Assembly: GCA_948099385.1 (NCBI GenBank)
Contig: CANUEZ040000180.1
Location: forward strand, 4,003,501 to 4,067,500
Length of the DNA stretch: 64,000 nt
Reading direction: 5' to 3'
Source of the DNA: Fasciola hepatica
Taxonomy: Eukaryota > Platyhelminthes > Trematoda > Plagiorchiida > Fasciolidae
Within the stretch, counting starts at the first letter, position 1. Each line of letters starts with the position of its first letter. The position numbers and the translations under genes were made by a program. The notes beneath the pieces are model-generated. The model was not told where the DNA came from. It made no database searches and saw nothing but the letters and a program-made list of their open reading frames with translations. Of this stretch, positions 13,601 to 25,845 are shown piece after piece.

Positions 13601-13818
13601 GAGTTATGAGCGTCAAGTTACACGATGTATTCCATAGCATTTCGCTGCATATGTAGTAGTAAGTACTGCAGTCAAGGTGGTAGGTTTCAAGGTGATTCAA
13701 ATATCTCCCAGGCAGTTACCATGCGCCATGTGCACTGTGACTTGCATATTCCCTTAATTGGCATCATGGTTCCAACCTGGGCACAATCCTGAAGCACGTT
13801 TTACAGAAAAAAAGTTGA
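10689..13818. other. intronic or intergenic DNA, no supported exon
   Basis: Only short unrelated open frames. The 105-codon - strand frame at 13207-13524 has no recognisable domain or signal. No micro-exon with both a good acceptor and a good donor was seen. Confidence 0.4.
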
Positions 13819-14010
13819 TCAAAAAAACGAAATAATGCAGAGGATGAAATGAAATTTTGTTACCAACTTTGATGGCAGACCGTCCGGACCACTGCTCTTC
13901 TCCCATTTAACCTTCATTAGCTCCCCAAATAATTCAACAAAAAAAGCACAGTCTTCGACAGACGGGGACGTTAAATACAAATACCTTAATCTCTGGTAAA
14001 GATCGGCCAA
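13819..14010 (-). pseudogene. LINE reverse-transcriptase fragment
   Basis: On the - strand the frame contains WEKSSGPDGLPSKLVTKF, the conserved GPDGLP segment at the start of the LINE RT domain. About 60 residues are readable before the frame is lost. It is similar in motif to the 9.5 kb fragment, so both are likely from one family. Confidence 0.6.
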
Positions 14011-14159
14011 GGCCGCTAATTCGTATCATTATCGTTCAGTTTTCACGACCAACTCCATCTGAATTTATCGATCACTTTGGGGTATTTTGCTTCTTTGACT
14101 GTTCCTTGAACTCCACCTTCTATTCACAAACTGCAGGTCATACGATCAACCATTCACTC

Positions 14160-14440
14160 GGAAGCACCAGTCTAGAGTTCCGCTCTCGGTAAAGCACATA
14201 CGCGGTGCAATTACTCCGCCGCACTCCGGGGTTTGAACTCAGGCCTTTTCGCCTCGAAAGCGGATCAACCCAGACGGGAGGCGGGTGGCGTATTGGTCGT
14301 TCACGCACTCTCAATGCACAAAGGCCTGAGTTCAAACTTCGGGTGTGGGAGAGAATATATACCTTTGAGTCTCACTCTAACGAGAGTGAAACTCGAGTCT
14401 TGTGCCTCTGGAAGCAGGGTTGATTGGTTGACCTGAGATT
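14160..14440. repeat. inverted pair of tRNA-like (SINE-type) segments
   Basis: Near 14317-14345 the + strand reads AAAGGCCTGAGTTCAAACTT, with a Pol III B-box-like GAGTTCAAAC preceded about 45 bases upstream by an A-box-like GGCGTATTGG. Near 14219-14252 the - strand carries AAAGGCCTGAGTTCAAAC again. The two copies face each other about 70 bases apart and could fold into a long hairpin. I infer two tRNA-derived SINE heads in opposite orientation. No intact tRNA cloverleaf is evident. Confidence 0.5.
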
Positions 14441-16249
14441 TGTGCGTGAAAAGTGGAGCACCATCGATCCCACGAACTACTCCCAAGTAACTGAGATGTG
14501 CACTTTGCGGTATATTCATCAGTTTACTTACTAGCAAACTCTTAAGTAGTAGGTTGAGAAACTCAACATCCCAGGGTGTCCAAGGTAAGTCTGATCACAT
14601 TGCACAGACTAGCTAGCTGACACTGGATGTTCGTAGTTTCGTGACCAAAATAATTATGACTCCAGAAATGTGTGAAACACTACAGTCGATTTTAATTAGT
14701 AGATACTTGCATAATCCACATGAAACCAGAACATTTCACAGTGGCCAAACCAAGCTGTCGTACGACGATTCCGTAGTAAACGGGCGGTATTTTGCTTCAT
14801 AAGCCAGGCAACATTTATGAAGCAAGAGTTGGTATTTTGTATTATTCCTTCTCGGGTGTTTTACATTTTCACTAGTAGTTTGTCATGAAAACTATAGTGA
14901 GCACTTATGGGCCTACTGGTTAACTCCAAATAAATGAAATAACCCGCAAACTGAATATCCGGCGCAGTCCATTTTACGTCATTCGCGATAGATGAAATTG
15001 CCTTCCAGAAAAATAAAACTCATTCATTCCTCATAAATGTACGCTTGTCGTGGCCTGATAATAGTGAAAATGCCGAGGTGTTCCTTCCAATGACAAGGTA
15101 TAAGGCCGTATACTCCTATGATGCTTCAAAAGTATGTGATTATGAGCATCCGATTTCATTCAATTGGTCCTCAGACCTAGTCAACTATGGATCTCAGTTC
15201 GGGTCAGAAGATTGTAAGTTTGGGTTTCGCCAGGATAGTTAGACACTTAAGCAGTGCTCAAGAGGTCATTATTACGGGTATGATGCGTTTACCTCTCGGG
15301 TGTAAGTTCTCCGCTTCCCGAACACTGCCCCTTTGGAAAATTTTCATCAACTGCGTCCCTCTTTCAAAAATGTGGTACTTTATCGTAAAATAAACTGAGG
15401 ATGTAAGGTTATCAGTAAGCGGTACTAATGGATCCATTTGCGCAATAATACATTGAACTCCGTCTGTATAAAACAACAGAAGTTCTCTCAGATTTATCAA
15501 TACCGATTCATAGACGATGTCACAGTTTATTGGGTTCAAACCTGCACCCGCCTGAGTGGTAAGAACCCAAATGTGGAAGATACTGTGGCTCTACTACTAC
15601 GTCCACTCTTCCGCGTGTGCCATGAGGACTCAGTGGTGAATCCAAAGAATCCACTAGATCGTGATGTTGTCTGATTTCCTAATGCGGCTTTACTAATACC
15701 AGGGCATGTGTATATTCAGCACTATGCTTATCGGTATATGGTTCACTGGGAAAACTAGATGTATATTCAAATAATTTGAAGGAACAAAATAAATGCACGA
15801 TTCAACTAGCGATAACTTGAAATGGCACCCGGTTTAGTTGGGACGAAGGGTTTTTGAGTTCACCGAACATCAGCGAGGGGTAACTGACGCATGTTGCAAG
15901 ATGGGGAAGCACAGATAAGTGACGGGAGGTTATCCCGGAGTAGTAAGTGTTGTTTTTGCTTACGGTGGATATGAATGCGTGTGCAGTGGATGGTTCAAGG
16001 CCGATAAAATAATACTGCAGTTTTTCGCACAATGAAAAACTGTTTTCCTGTAGTGAAACTGGTTACATCAAGACGGGAGACACCACTGCATGGTTACATG
16101 GCTTTGATAGACCTGCGCGACAAAAATACTGCTATGACGACGAGCAAAGATGACAGGGGAAAAGTGAATGAGGTGTGGTACCACAGACGAACATATCAAG
16201 TGTTTACCAAGGTTCCGTGTAAAGTGTAAGGATCTGAGACGTAGAAAAT
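14441..16249. other. intronic or intergenic DNA, no supported exon
   Basis: Short open frames only, without domains. GTAAG strings near 15203, 15412 and 15943 lack good acceptors at symmetric distances. Confidence 0.4.
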
Positions 16250-17323
16250 AAAACGATAACCGTCGCATGTTTCTTGAATGTGCCGTCCTGAGAAATGGTT
16301 GAGCCAAGATATTTCAGTGAACGAAGTTTGCGTATTACCTTATAGTCAATAAGTAAAAAAACAACTACTTTTGATTCAAATAGACTTCCTCGGTAAGCAG
16401 TTTAACCTTTGGATACATTAGAAGATAAATGTGACGACTTGGACCACTAAGCAGTAGAAGATAAGAAACCATCAAGTTCCGAAAGTTAGAAGTTATTGTC
16501 AGATTTTGTCTTAGTTGTAACGACACCAGCGTACCTAATCAGAAGACCATCAGAAGATTGGAAAAAGTTACGAATTAGAAAAAGAAAAAGAAGAAATATG
16601 GAATGACACCCTAAGGTAATCGTGTACAGGAAGACAATGGATCTGAGACGTCACAATTAGGTTTTCTAGACTGAGTTCTGTCGATGAACTAGTCGAGAGT
16701 CAGTAACAAAAAAGGTGGAGGTACGCCTGCGGTCATCCACAATGATTACAGTCGAGGCCTGTTTGCACTACTGAATGCTTATTGTTATCAAGAAAACACA
16801 TGCGAAAAGGCTTTCCAGTGCGATGGATGGAGAACGAAATGGAGTTGAATGAATATGCTAGGGCCTCTTTGTGCAATGTTTGTCCCGGCAGGCAAACCGA
16901 CAATCATCCTCAGTATTGATGCACGTCTCAAAGCGTGTGAGAAGTTTTTCGAATGCAACAGGGAAAACAGAAGTGCAAACAATGGGGCGATAGTTACCGT
17001 TTTCTTTTTTTAGGTAAAGGGCTGGTACGCATTGGTCTCCATCAGTGAACGACGGTATTTTTTTCGACTCGTTTGTTTAAAGGTACCGCGAGAAGTTCGG
17101 CCAAAAATGAATCGCACTCCTTAGGGGCGGTTAATTGGAGTTTATCAAGTCCCGTAACCTTCCTCGGTTTAGACCCTTTCAGCACTGCTGGTACTTGGCT
17201 TGGGTTGATAAAAATGGTATCCGGATTTGTGCTAGACTCAAAATTGAATTTTAGTAGAGTTATATTGAGTGGTGTTGGTGTATAAAACTTGGTGACTGAT
17301 ACATGGATTTTTTTCGATTTCAC
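16250..17323 (-). pseudogene. decayed LINE reverse-transcriptase copy
   Basis: The - strand frame at 17323-17042 has VLKGSKPRKVTGLDKLQLTA followed by KECDSFLAELLAVPLNK, the N-terminal RT segment (ALKGLxPxKAxGPDxxxPxLLKE). Near 16250-16315, in another frame, is KYLGSTISQDGT, the hallmark just after the RT palm in RTE/CR1-like elements. The order is correct for one element read right to left, with the middle unreadable. It is an old, frame-broken insertion antisense to genes A and B. Confidence 0.6.
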
Positions 17324-17858
17324 TGTCTACAGCATAAATTACATTATACAAGGAAGAGGTTGAACGCATCAAACGAGGAGTGGAACATTAGTTCGCTGTT
17401 GGCTACGTAAAACTGAACATTGATGAACAGATTGAGGGACATCAATTTGTTTCATGACGCAGCGAGAAGCCACTTCAGAACGGGGCTTCGGCAAGAGGTT
17501 AGAAAATCGAATTTGGCTTACACAATCACCAAGAACTAGAGTCAAATTAAAGGATCATTTTATCTGTGGATATCAAGTGATAGCCATGCAACGCACATTG
17601 TGTTTGTTGATTTGATTATGAGTGATTTGTTTTTAGGCATATCTGTTTCAGTATCTCTTCTCCCAAAGCCTCAGTAATACTCCATTCTTAGTCGCTCGTC
17701 CTCAAACAAAGGTACGAATAATACTTGCCGCAATCAGGGGATTCGGTTTTAAGAACACGTTATTCTTGCGTGAATAACTAGCTGATCTTTCGCACCATCC
17801 AGTAGACGCAGTTTTCGAATATCCTGAAATACCAACTCTGTAGCTTTTCTTATTTCAA

Positions 17859-17887
17859 CCCCCCCCCCCTCTCTCTCCCCCCCCCCC
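17859..17887. repeat. C/CT low-complexity tract
   Basis: An 11-base C run, a short CT stretch and another C run of about 11 bases. Confidence 0.9.
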
Positions 17888-18006
17888 GTACTTGGCTCTC
17901 CTGCCTCTCTTTTGAAATATATCATAGAATGCAGCAGTGTGTAGCCTCAGTCGAGTTATGACAATTGGCTTCAACGGAATTGCTTTCAGCCTTCACACTG
18001 TAATGA

Positions 18007-18090
18007 ATGAATTTCTCTCCAGGCATATATCGCAAGCATGTCATCGTTCTGGATCTTTACTTAGCAACTCCTAAATTGCCGAAAGAAACG
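18007..18090 (+). CDS. 68-nt exon (18023-18090), phase 1 to 0, or first exon from ATG 18007
   Basis: TTTCTCTCCAG at 18012-18022 is a strong acceptor and GTAAGTAAC follows 18090. Read from 18023 in phase 1 the exon stays open (IYRKHVIVLDLYLATPKLP and on to KET) and ends on a codon boundary; the other two entry phases hit stops. The next candidate exon is phase 0, so the join is in frame. Two readings are possible: an internal exon that switches gene A from phase 1 to phase 0, or a first exon starting at ATG 18007 (prefix MNFSPG), giving a 49-residue protein with the two exons downstream. No family recognised. Confidence 0.5.
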
Positions 18091-18185
18091 GTAAGTAACG
18101 ATAAATATACAAATGAAAAAAGACAGCCTCAAGCCAATTTAAATTTACCACTAATAGCTTCTAACTCCCTCGTTTCCACTTCCAG

Positions 18186-18218
18186 TATGATGTGCCCATA
18201 TACAAGCCCGTCTCATCC
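18186..18218 (+). CDS. 33-nt phase-0 exon (YDVPIYKPVSS)
   Basis: The acceptor is excellent (CTCGTTTCCACTTCCAG) and the donor is GTAATC. Length is 33 nt, starting and ending on codon boundaries, and encodes YDVPIYKPVSS. It follows the 68-nt exon after a 95-base intron, matching its phase-0 end. No known domain. Confidence 0.5.
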
Positions 18219-19126
18219 GTAATCGCTTTGTCGGATACCTTATAGTAAAAATACTGACCGAAGTGACGCCGTAGCTAATAATCTGAGAGGACTTTATAAA
18301 ATAAAGATGCTGAGATAAATAATACCTCTTGCACTCGTACCTTTGAGCAACTGATTTCCAAGGACGAAAGAAGGACCAGAGAGTTAGTATCTTTGGATTG
18401 ATGAGATCAAGGTTATCAAGTGTGGACGCCTTCTTTTGCCGTTATTCAGTCTTGCAGTGGTAATGTGCGGTCACATACGAACTTAGAAAGTCTTCTGTGC
18501 TCAAACAGCGTTGTTTTTTGAACGTATTTATGACCATTTATAAACACGAAAGTTGCTTCCCACGATGTGTCTTACAGAACCGAGTGGACATCACTCAAAA
18601 AAGAAATGGGTTCAAGTGATGAGTAGAAAAATCAAAATTTTCAGCCATAAAGCAGATAAAACTCACGGTGGTCCCCTACCCTGGAGATACACTGATTTTG
18701 TAACACGTCTTTATACAAGCGACGGTAACTGAGTGAGCACTACCCTTAACGGACTGGTCAGCGCCAGCTCATAGTAGATAAAGCAATTTGCAAAGAGGCC
18801 ATCGACGGTCTCCTCAGAATAAAAGTGGCTTTGACATTACGACCTGCACGGAAATTTATTACGAGTGTTGCGATGCACCGTACCGAGTTCCGCGTCCACG
18901 TGTATCGCGCTATTTCGTTCGGCTGGGTAGCCGAAGTTCACAATGGCCATCCACGAGAGTCATTGACTTCCGAACGATTTTTGGATTGATTTTGCTAGAA
19001 AAATTGCATCTCACTTTCGGCTTTTTTCTACGAATTCAACTTCGGTATTTATTGAGTTTGCCAGCCCACCGTAGTCTTTCTAACTAGAAATTTTAGATGC
19101 TGTTTGAGTTTTGTCTCTGCCTGTAG

Positions 19127-19159
19127 GTCCAAGAAGCACCCATCCTAGCGCTGTCTTGA
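19127..19159 (+). CDS. short terminal coding exon (VQEAPILALS, stop)
   Basis: TTTTGTCTCTGCCTGTAG is a near-ideal acceptor. In phase 0, as the preceding exon requires, the frame reads VQEAPILALS and stops at TGA 19157-19159. No AATAAA was seen in the next 250 bases, so the 3' end may use a variant signal. A very short last coding piece is common in micro-exon genes. It closes gene A, or a small stand-alone gene, about 2 kb before the gene B signal exon. Confidence 0.45.
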   Translation, partial: VQEAPILALS

Positions 19160-19706
19160 TTGAACACAGTTATGTTTCAATCTGATTACAATCAAGTTTC
19201 TTACTGTGAAAGTTCTATGTGGAAAAATCTATCAAATATAACTTATTCATAACACAAAAAGTGGATTACGTGAGCGTCGTGTAACCTTTACAGCTGACAT
19301 GAAAGCGCATTCTTACTTTAGTTCCCGTTGACAATCAAAGCCGAATCTGATTTCCTAATCTCGCGACTAACTGTCAATCCATATTGTGGTACTACACCTT
19401 TCTGTTTGTTTCGACTGAACAAGATAATCTTTCTTCAAATTCTTAGTATGCTTTTTGAGCAGCGTTAGAATGTAAAATTTTTTTACACAACATTTTATCC
19501 TCGTTTACAAATTTTTCGTAAGTAGAGTTCTTCCCCCCCGTTATCATCATATGCATGTGTTTAGATAACAGAATCATTACTGGGTGAACAACAAGAAGAG
19601 AATTTTGAAAGTTTTTTATTATTTCCTCACGGCCCTTTACATGCTGTACGACAATAAAAACATCGGCTGTGTTGAAATACCTACTCACAGTAACTCGTAT
19701 AGTATC

Positions 19707-19925
19707 TAACCTCTGCAAGTTATTTATGATGGAATACCGTCGTTGTACTTAGGCTCTGACAGAGAAGTCATCCAACACAGAAGTTAATGGTTGAGCGGAA
19801 GTCAGTTGTCACGGATTAAAGCTAATTATAGGGTGCAATATCATGTAGTGTATAAGTCCAACACACCTTACAGTGTCATCTCCGGGGTTCCACTCAGCCT
19901 TGCGCTAGTCTAGGCACCAGACTTA
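19707..19925 (+). repeat. SINE-like repeat copy 1 (degenerate)
   Basis: Aligns by eye to the repeat at 22573: shared strings include the TTGTACTTAGGCTC..ACAGAGA segment, CATCCAACA, and TATCATGTAGTGTATAAG. The tRNA-like part is the most eroded. It lies between genes A and B. Confidence 0.6.
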
Positions 19926-21238
19926 CTCGACATTTAGAATGCTGAAGTTTATCAGTTATTTGACTTAGTAAGGCCAAAACTTACATCTGTAGTCTTCTTT
20001 TGATTCGGCATTACCTATTCTAGGCACGTTATCTTGCACGCAAAGCAAGGGTAAGATAATGGGAACATGGCCAGTTAGGCGGATTGTAAACAAAATTATT
20101 TTCTGTCAATATTTATGTCTTTTAATATTGGCTACTGCAGAAAAAGACCGAATGAACGACTAATTCAGTGAGTACAATCACTTTCATATGTTATCACACC
20201 GAATTTATAACAAATCACTGAAATAAACAGACTAGTTACTCTCGAACTACCTCGCCTTCTCTGGTCCACCAATCCACGGTGTTTGATGCTTCAATTGTTT
20301 CCATCAAACTTGTTTTTTAAGCAAATCCACCAACATTTAACAGTTCCTAAACTAGCCAGAAATTGTAGGGTAGGTGTGATGCTCCATACAGTCTTGAATG
20401 AGTTTCAACACAGCCTTGATTATTTTCTCGCACTCATGGAAGCAAATCGGACTTGGATTAAAATACTTAAATCTCTAATGGAATTTCAATAAAACGAAAC
20501 TCAAGCCGATTGCTCCCAGCCGGTCAATTTGATGCTATTGCAGATACACATAGCGTGATTTCCTAACTAAACGAAGTTGCTTCAAGTTTACTTAACGGAG
20601 ACATCTGACACAATGTCCTGATCAGATTCCCTGAGCTTCAGCAGCAATGATGAATGTTTTGAGACTTGCCTTTGTGCTGTATCTTTTTGGTTAGTGATTA
20701 AATTCGGTGCTCTCGAGATAACGATCGATTTGCAGTGCAGAGTAGGTTACAAGACTGCTAAATTTTATCCATCTACCAATCGATTTTCTTTGGTCCTCTG
20801 CACTGAATGTCAAGTTAAATTTTAGTGGTTACCGTGTCTCAAGGTTTAGTTCGCTGACCGATCCAAGACGAAATTGATCTTTCAAAAGATTCCAAAGAAC
20901 CATTCTTTTGTGTAACTCTCTTGAAAAACCAGCATACATTAGGTGTACGCTATACTTTTTTTCTAACTGGCTACCAGGACAATCAGTACGGTTGTACAAT
21001 GTACTGACCTTTAGTTGGAAAGATAGAAAATAGGTACAAGATCGATAAGTCAATATTATTGGTGGTCTTAGGCACACACACCCCTGCTACACAGAAGCCC
21101 TTTCGTAGTCAACCGGACGATTGCTTTTTATTGGTTCGTTTGATTTGCTTTGAACTTTTTAGGTCTCGGCTACCAACACAATCGATATAGTCTGCACGTT
21201 TCCTGTGAAAAGCAAAGGTCCGGTGCAAAAAAGCAAAC

Positions 21239-21350
21239 ATGTTGACGGGAAAAAGTTCAACGAGAAAAGAGATGCAGATCGTAATCGCCCTCGCGTTGTG
21301 TTTACTTCCCGTGATATTCCAGGAGGTGAAAAGTCGCTCTCTGTTATACG
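21239..21350 (+). CDS. signal-peptide exon 1 of micro-exon gene B
   Basis: An ATG at 21272, in frame with one at 21239, encodes MQIVIALALCLLPVIFQEVK and a short tail RSLLY plus the first base of a Gly codon, ending exactly at the donor GTAAGA (21351). The hydrophobic core (residues 3-16) is a clear secretory signal, with cleavage likely shortly after it. Starting at 21239 would add 11 polar residues; I prefer 21272 because the signal then begins at once. The exon ends in phase 1, the phase shared by the downstream micro-exons. This is the typical MEG first exon: signal peptide, then micro-exons. Function unknown; a secreted protein is predicted. Confidence 0.65.
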
Positions 21351-21531
21351 GTAAGACTGAATTGAAGGCTTTTTCAACAATTTCAACGACCTTCAAGTAA
21401 AACCCAATATCGTTTTGTTACAATTCAATCAACTGTCACCTGGGAAGCTGTTGAGGTTTAGGAACAACCCTACCTTGTCAATATTACTGAACTTTTTTGA
21501 TGACCTAATCCTAAATGGTTTTTGTTACAAG

Positions 21532-21546
21532 ATGAATATGCATGTC
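21532..21546 (+). CDS. 15-nt micro-exon candidate (EYAC), gene B
   Basis: GGTTTTTGTTACAAG precedes AT GAA TAT GCA TGT C, followed by GTATTT. It is symmetric and phase 1, ends in a Cys codon plus one base, and is the first candidate after the signal exon. The G left by exon 1 plus AT gives Asp. The donor is only moderate. Confidence 0.35.
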
Positions 21547-22572
21547 GTATTTAGGCTGTACTGATTTACGCATAGCACGTCAGATCGCAAACGTTTACAG
21601 CAACGTTCATATAAACCGACGGAGTATACAGAACAGTCATTAGAAATAAGAAAGGCGAGACTGAGTGAAAGAGATGATGTAAAACAGTGAGACCAGAATA
21701 AGAAAGTAGGACAAACACGATGTGCCACTTTTTCAAAGCAAAACTTGAACTCTCAAGCATAGTTTATTTTAAATCCCCCTGTGGCTACTAAGTTATTGTT
21801 TCTGGTTTTTTTCGAATATGCAAAACATTGCAGATGTACATGAAGTTACTAACCCTTGGACATTAAGCTCCCGAATATAGTCGTGTGACGGACCTAAATA
21901 GGCCCGAACTGCATCACATTGAATCCCCCACCCCTCCCTGCGGTGAGGCCCCCAAAACCTAACATAAGGACAAAAAGATCTTTTGTAAATCTGAGAAATT
22001 TCATGTGACAAAAGTCAAGGAAAATCGGTTTTAAGTGTATTCCCTCAAGTGCCTTGTTGTACTTTCCCAACTGAGAACGATTTTATTACTTGTGCGATGA
22101 TCATTGCCAAACATTCTGTTTTTGTTGCTGGTGTCTCTAAGACTGAGAGTTTTACTAAACTTACCCATGAACGTCATTAACGCAACTGCATATGGCTCCC
22201 GGATGCTCCTCAGGCCTACTGAAATAACCTGATGAATCACCTGCGGCGGCCAAATCCTCCAGAAATATGTGGAATTCGCAGTAGTACGGGAGTGGATTTT
22301 TTTGATAAATAATTCATTATACAGTACTAATGCTCAACTCAGCTCAGTGGTGGAAGAACTTTGGAAACACTGTGAAGGTACATACTCTGTCTCTTTAAAA
22401 ATCCTAAACAGAGTACACCAAACGAAACTTCACATGGACTACAATACAAGACGAACAGTTTCGAATAGAGCATCAAATTTCTAGGATATCCGGGCTGACC
22501 TTCAATAGTTTATGAACACGGATACTATATTATTCAGCCCTTAAAATGACTCATGGTCACTTCCATAGTGAC

Positions 22573-22880
22573 CAGTCTCTGCAGACTAGTAATAATGGAA
22601 TGCGTTCCTTGTACTTAAGCTCCTACAGAGACCTCATCCAACAAAGGAGTCGATCGCTGTTTGGGAAACGGGTTGTTACTCTTCAAACCCAGTGAGGAAA
22701 CGGTGCTATATCATGTAGTATATATTTTCAACGGATCTTTGAGAGTTATCTCGGATAGCCTTGTGGTTAGATGTTCGACCTAAATTCGTTCCTCACACGT
22801 TCGAGTCCAAATAGACCTTTAGCGGACGCATACTGCTGATGATTCCTAAGGAAGCAGATGAAACATCTGTTTCCTTCAGT
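22573..22880 (+). repeat. SINE-like repeat copy 2 with tRNA-like promoter
   Basis: Shares its 5' half with the copies at 19707 and 50660. The segment at about 22758-22812 has an A-box-like TAGCCTTGTGGTTAGA and a B-box-like ACGTTCGAGTCC, as in a tRNA-derived SINE. The downstream part (CTGATGATT..AAGGAAGCAGATGAAAC) matches the 50.9 kb copy. It lies in the intron after the gene B signal exon. Confidence 0.65.
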
Positions 22881-23249
22881 GTTGATTTGGGCACTAATAC
22901 TGCAAGATGACTCATATTCCGCCAAACTGCATGGGATTTTAAAAAATTCAAATTTACCTAGTGCAAAATTTACTTTGGAAAAAGTCGTGTGCCAGCTAGT
23001 GCAGTGGTGATTTCTAAAGCGACGAAGCAACAGCATTAGAATTGTTTCCAAACACAATCAGTTATTCAAGCTCTATGTTAGGAAACGAGCGGTAAATAAA
23101 AGTAGTCGCTATACTTGGAAAATTCCCACACATTTGAGTGACAGAAGCTCAAGGAAGCTCTCACCAGTGATGGACGTGAATAAACTCAACCGGAACTTCG
23201 TCAGAGACGGAGACACTACATAAGTCTCTAATTTTGAAGCTAACAGCCG

Positions 23250-24760
23250 TTTGGCACTTACCAGTAATTTCTTTTATCCCTTGGTATCCCCATTTCCACC
23301 TAACGAACCATGTAACGCTAATGGCTACCGCGTTCACGGAATGCGCTGCTATGTTATCGGCTATCATTTCGAACTCTTCAGTTGCCGCTTAGCCCATAAG
23401 ATTATCTCTGGTGGATGGAAAGTAGCCTCCGTTACATCCGTGTACAGAGAGGGCAAAACATTTTCGTCCAGCAGAGTGCACTTTCGTTACCCTAAAGGTA
23501 TTCGGACGATTATTACTATGGTGAATATCTCCCCGCTTGATGTGTCTGACCCCAGTCAATTCGCCCACCGTCGTTCATGTAAACCCTCGATACTCTCCCT
23601 TCCTCCACACATCCTGTCTTGTCATCACCAGATCAAATATTTACGGCGGTTATATTCTGCTTCTATGATTACAGCATTGCTTTCAGTTACGTGGACAGAT
23701 CCAAGCTACTAGCGATAATGATGTAGAGCAGAATACAACCATATGATGTACACTTGCTCTTCAACTACTTTTCTGGTCGGCAGTAGTTTACACAATTTCG
23801 CGGTAAAACCTCCCCCAATGTTTCATCCGCACTCAGTGTCTTACAAGGAGCAATCTTGTCTCCTGTCGCGGAGGGCTGTATGCTTATAAGATGTGCCAGT
23901 GATGTGGTTCTTGGTATGACGTACCTTAATCATTCTACAAAACCACTTCTACAGGAGAGGATAACTATGCTTGTTCAGTGGTTCTCTAAACACAAACTCC
24001 AAAGCTCCGTCTAAGTCTCATGATACATTGTTTTTCTCCCATAAATAGGGGTTGAGTATTCTAATCTTTCGGAATCCACTCCCTTCCTGGTCATAAAAGA
24101 AGGTGTATCGGGAACAGTTCATTAGTGAAATACCTCGGTATTGTCACCTGCGGTGACCTTTCATGGTCTGAACTAGTCGCTACTTTCTTTCTAAGGGGAA
24201 CAAGGCTTTCGTTTTGTGTTTAAAGACTCAAACTCACTGGTACTCCACTTCATCTCATTCACAAATTCGTTCGCCTCCACCATCTACCCCACCGGCTGCC
24301 TGTATTTCCTAATATATTCCCTGAATGGCTTTCCAAAGAATTTAAACCAACTATACATTTCCTAAAGCATCTATCTAGAGATACTGGTATACCTCTAAAT
24401 CGGTTAACCCATTTTTTAACGACTAATCACATAAATTCATGTAAGGCGTTGTCCAACAGGATACTGGTTGACGAATCACACAGTTTCTACCTCGACCTCA
24501 GTAAACATACGTCTACATTATCTACACGATTCCGCTATAGCTATCTTCCTACTAGTGCCAAGACCTACAACTCACCCATAACGACAAAATCTTTCCGGCA
24601 TTTTTTGCGGGCCTTGATGCTATTATTGTAGAACTGAACTCAATACTGATTTGACATGATATTTCATTTTCCGTATCATTCTTAATGGGATGTGTTCACG
24701 CAGCTGCTAAATACCCACCTTCGCTTGTACAAGGCATGCACTTGACTTGATTTGACTTGA
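23250..24760 (+). pseudogene. decayed LINE (RT and 3' end), + strand
   Basis: Recognisable pieces run left to right. SGGWKVASVTSVYREGKTFS (about 23410-23466) is the GWKxAxVTPIYKGGK segment before the RT palm. SALSVLQGAILSPV (about 23826-23868) is the GVPQGxxLSP motif. CASDVVLG (near 23900) occupies the place of the YADD box with the catalytic motif degraded. SAKTYNSPITTKSFRHFLR near the end resembles the SAKLWNSLP tail. The element ends in a TTGACTTGA-type repeat at about 24735-24760. Frames are broken throughout and the RT is dead. The family looks CR1/Jockey-like, unlike the 57.8 kb element. Confidence 0.65.
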
Positions 24761-25833
24761 ATCATTTTATTCTCCGCGAGGTTTCAACGGAAATGATTCT
24801 CTTACTTATTCTGGTCCAAATAAGTTATAATTCTTCAAAACCGAACACGATTCTGTGTGAATCGGAAAGTGATGCACCTTTTGGTGTTATAAGTGAAAAT
24901 GTGATTTCAAAAACAGGGTGCAGCCGGTTAAAAACCCTCAGTTCGCCGAAGTTTCGGCTATCCTGTGTAGCCCTTCACAAGGGAGTTATACTTCGACCTT
25001 TGAGCGTCAAACCGTCCGTTACCCCGGTTTATAATATCTGTATTTCCTCCTGAGCAGATCCTAGTGCACCGATGATTTTATTATACCATTCACGCTTTTC
25101 TGAAACGTAGGTGATTTACAACTAGGGTCCGTTATCGAAGCTTTTCTGAAAGTCCATTCAATTTTCAGTTGTTTCGTCTGATGACGGTTTATTGGCTTAG
25201 TGTTCTATTTATCATAATCAGATTAGTCTTGTTATAGCCAAGTAATAAATACCGATTTATTAAACTCAAAGTTAGCATATCTTCAGCTTTCAGCGCAAAG
25301 TTACGGAACTTGAGTTTTAGCGAACATTATAGAGAAATATAAGATTCATATCCGGCTTGGACTTCATGGGTTCGGGGATACAAGCCATCAGTGGACTTCA
25401 TCTGCTTTATCCAGAGTGTGGATTGTTATAGGTAACAATATTTGAAGATGAGTTTCCGTTCAGTGTCACAAAAAATACCGGGGGTTAGTGAATGTCTCAT
25501 GCTGCACTGCTCGAACCTTCAACAGCCAAAATTACCCAATACGTTACCTGACATCAGACCAGATGCACATTAGCCACTCATAAGAAAAAGAAAGCTCGAA
25601 ATATCTGAGCTTGGGTTAAGTGTTCAGGGTCGGCTTCAATGAAAATAACTTCAAGGCATCGGAGACAATGCTAGTTGTCCAACTGTGGACTCCACAGTCC
25701 ACTATTGGAAAAAACAGGCACACTTCTGTATCTTATGCAATAACAACTGTACCCAAAAACAATAAAAACATCGTTTCACCAAATCCGTTATATTTTATTT
25801 ATCAATATAATGCCATCTCTATTTTATTAAAAG

Positions 25834-25845
25834 GATCATACTACC
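25834..25845 (+). CDS. 12-nt micro-exon (SYY), gene B
   Basis: CATCTCTATTTTATTAAAAG precedes GA TCA TAC TAC C and a consensus GTAAGT. It is symmetric and phase 1, encodes Ser-Tyr-Tyr, and ends in a Tyr codon plus one base. G from the signal exon plus GA gives Gly, so the join is open. Confidence 0.6.

Noticed and set aside
16384..16392. 9-nt AG..GTAAGC segment (Phe-Leu)
   Set aside because: It lies within the span of a decayed - strand LINE (16250-17323) and does not follow the module rule; likely chance.
23251..23712. 153-codon frame as a host gene
   Set aside because: Contains the LINE segment SGGWKVASVTSVYREGKTFS; it is part of the decayed retrotransposon.
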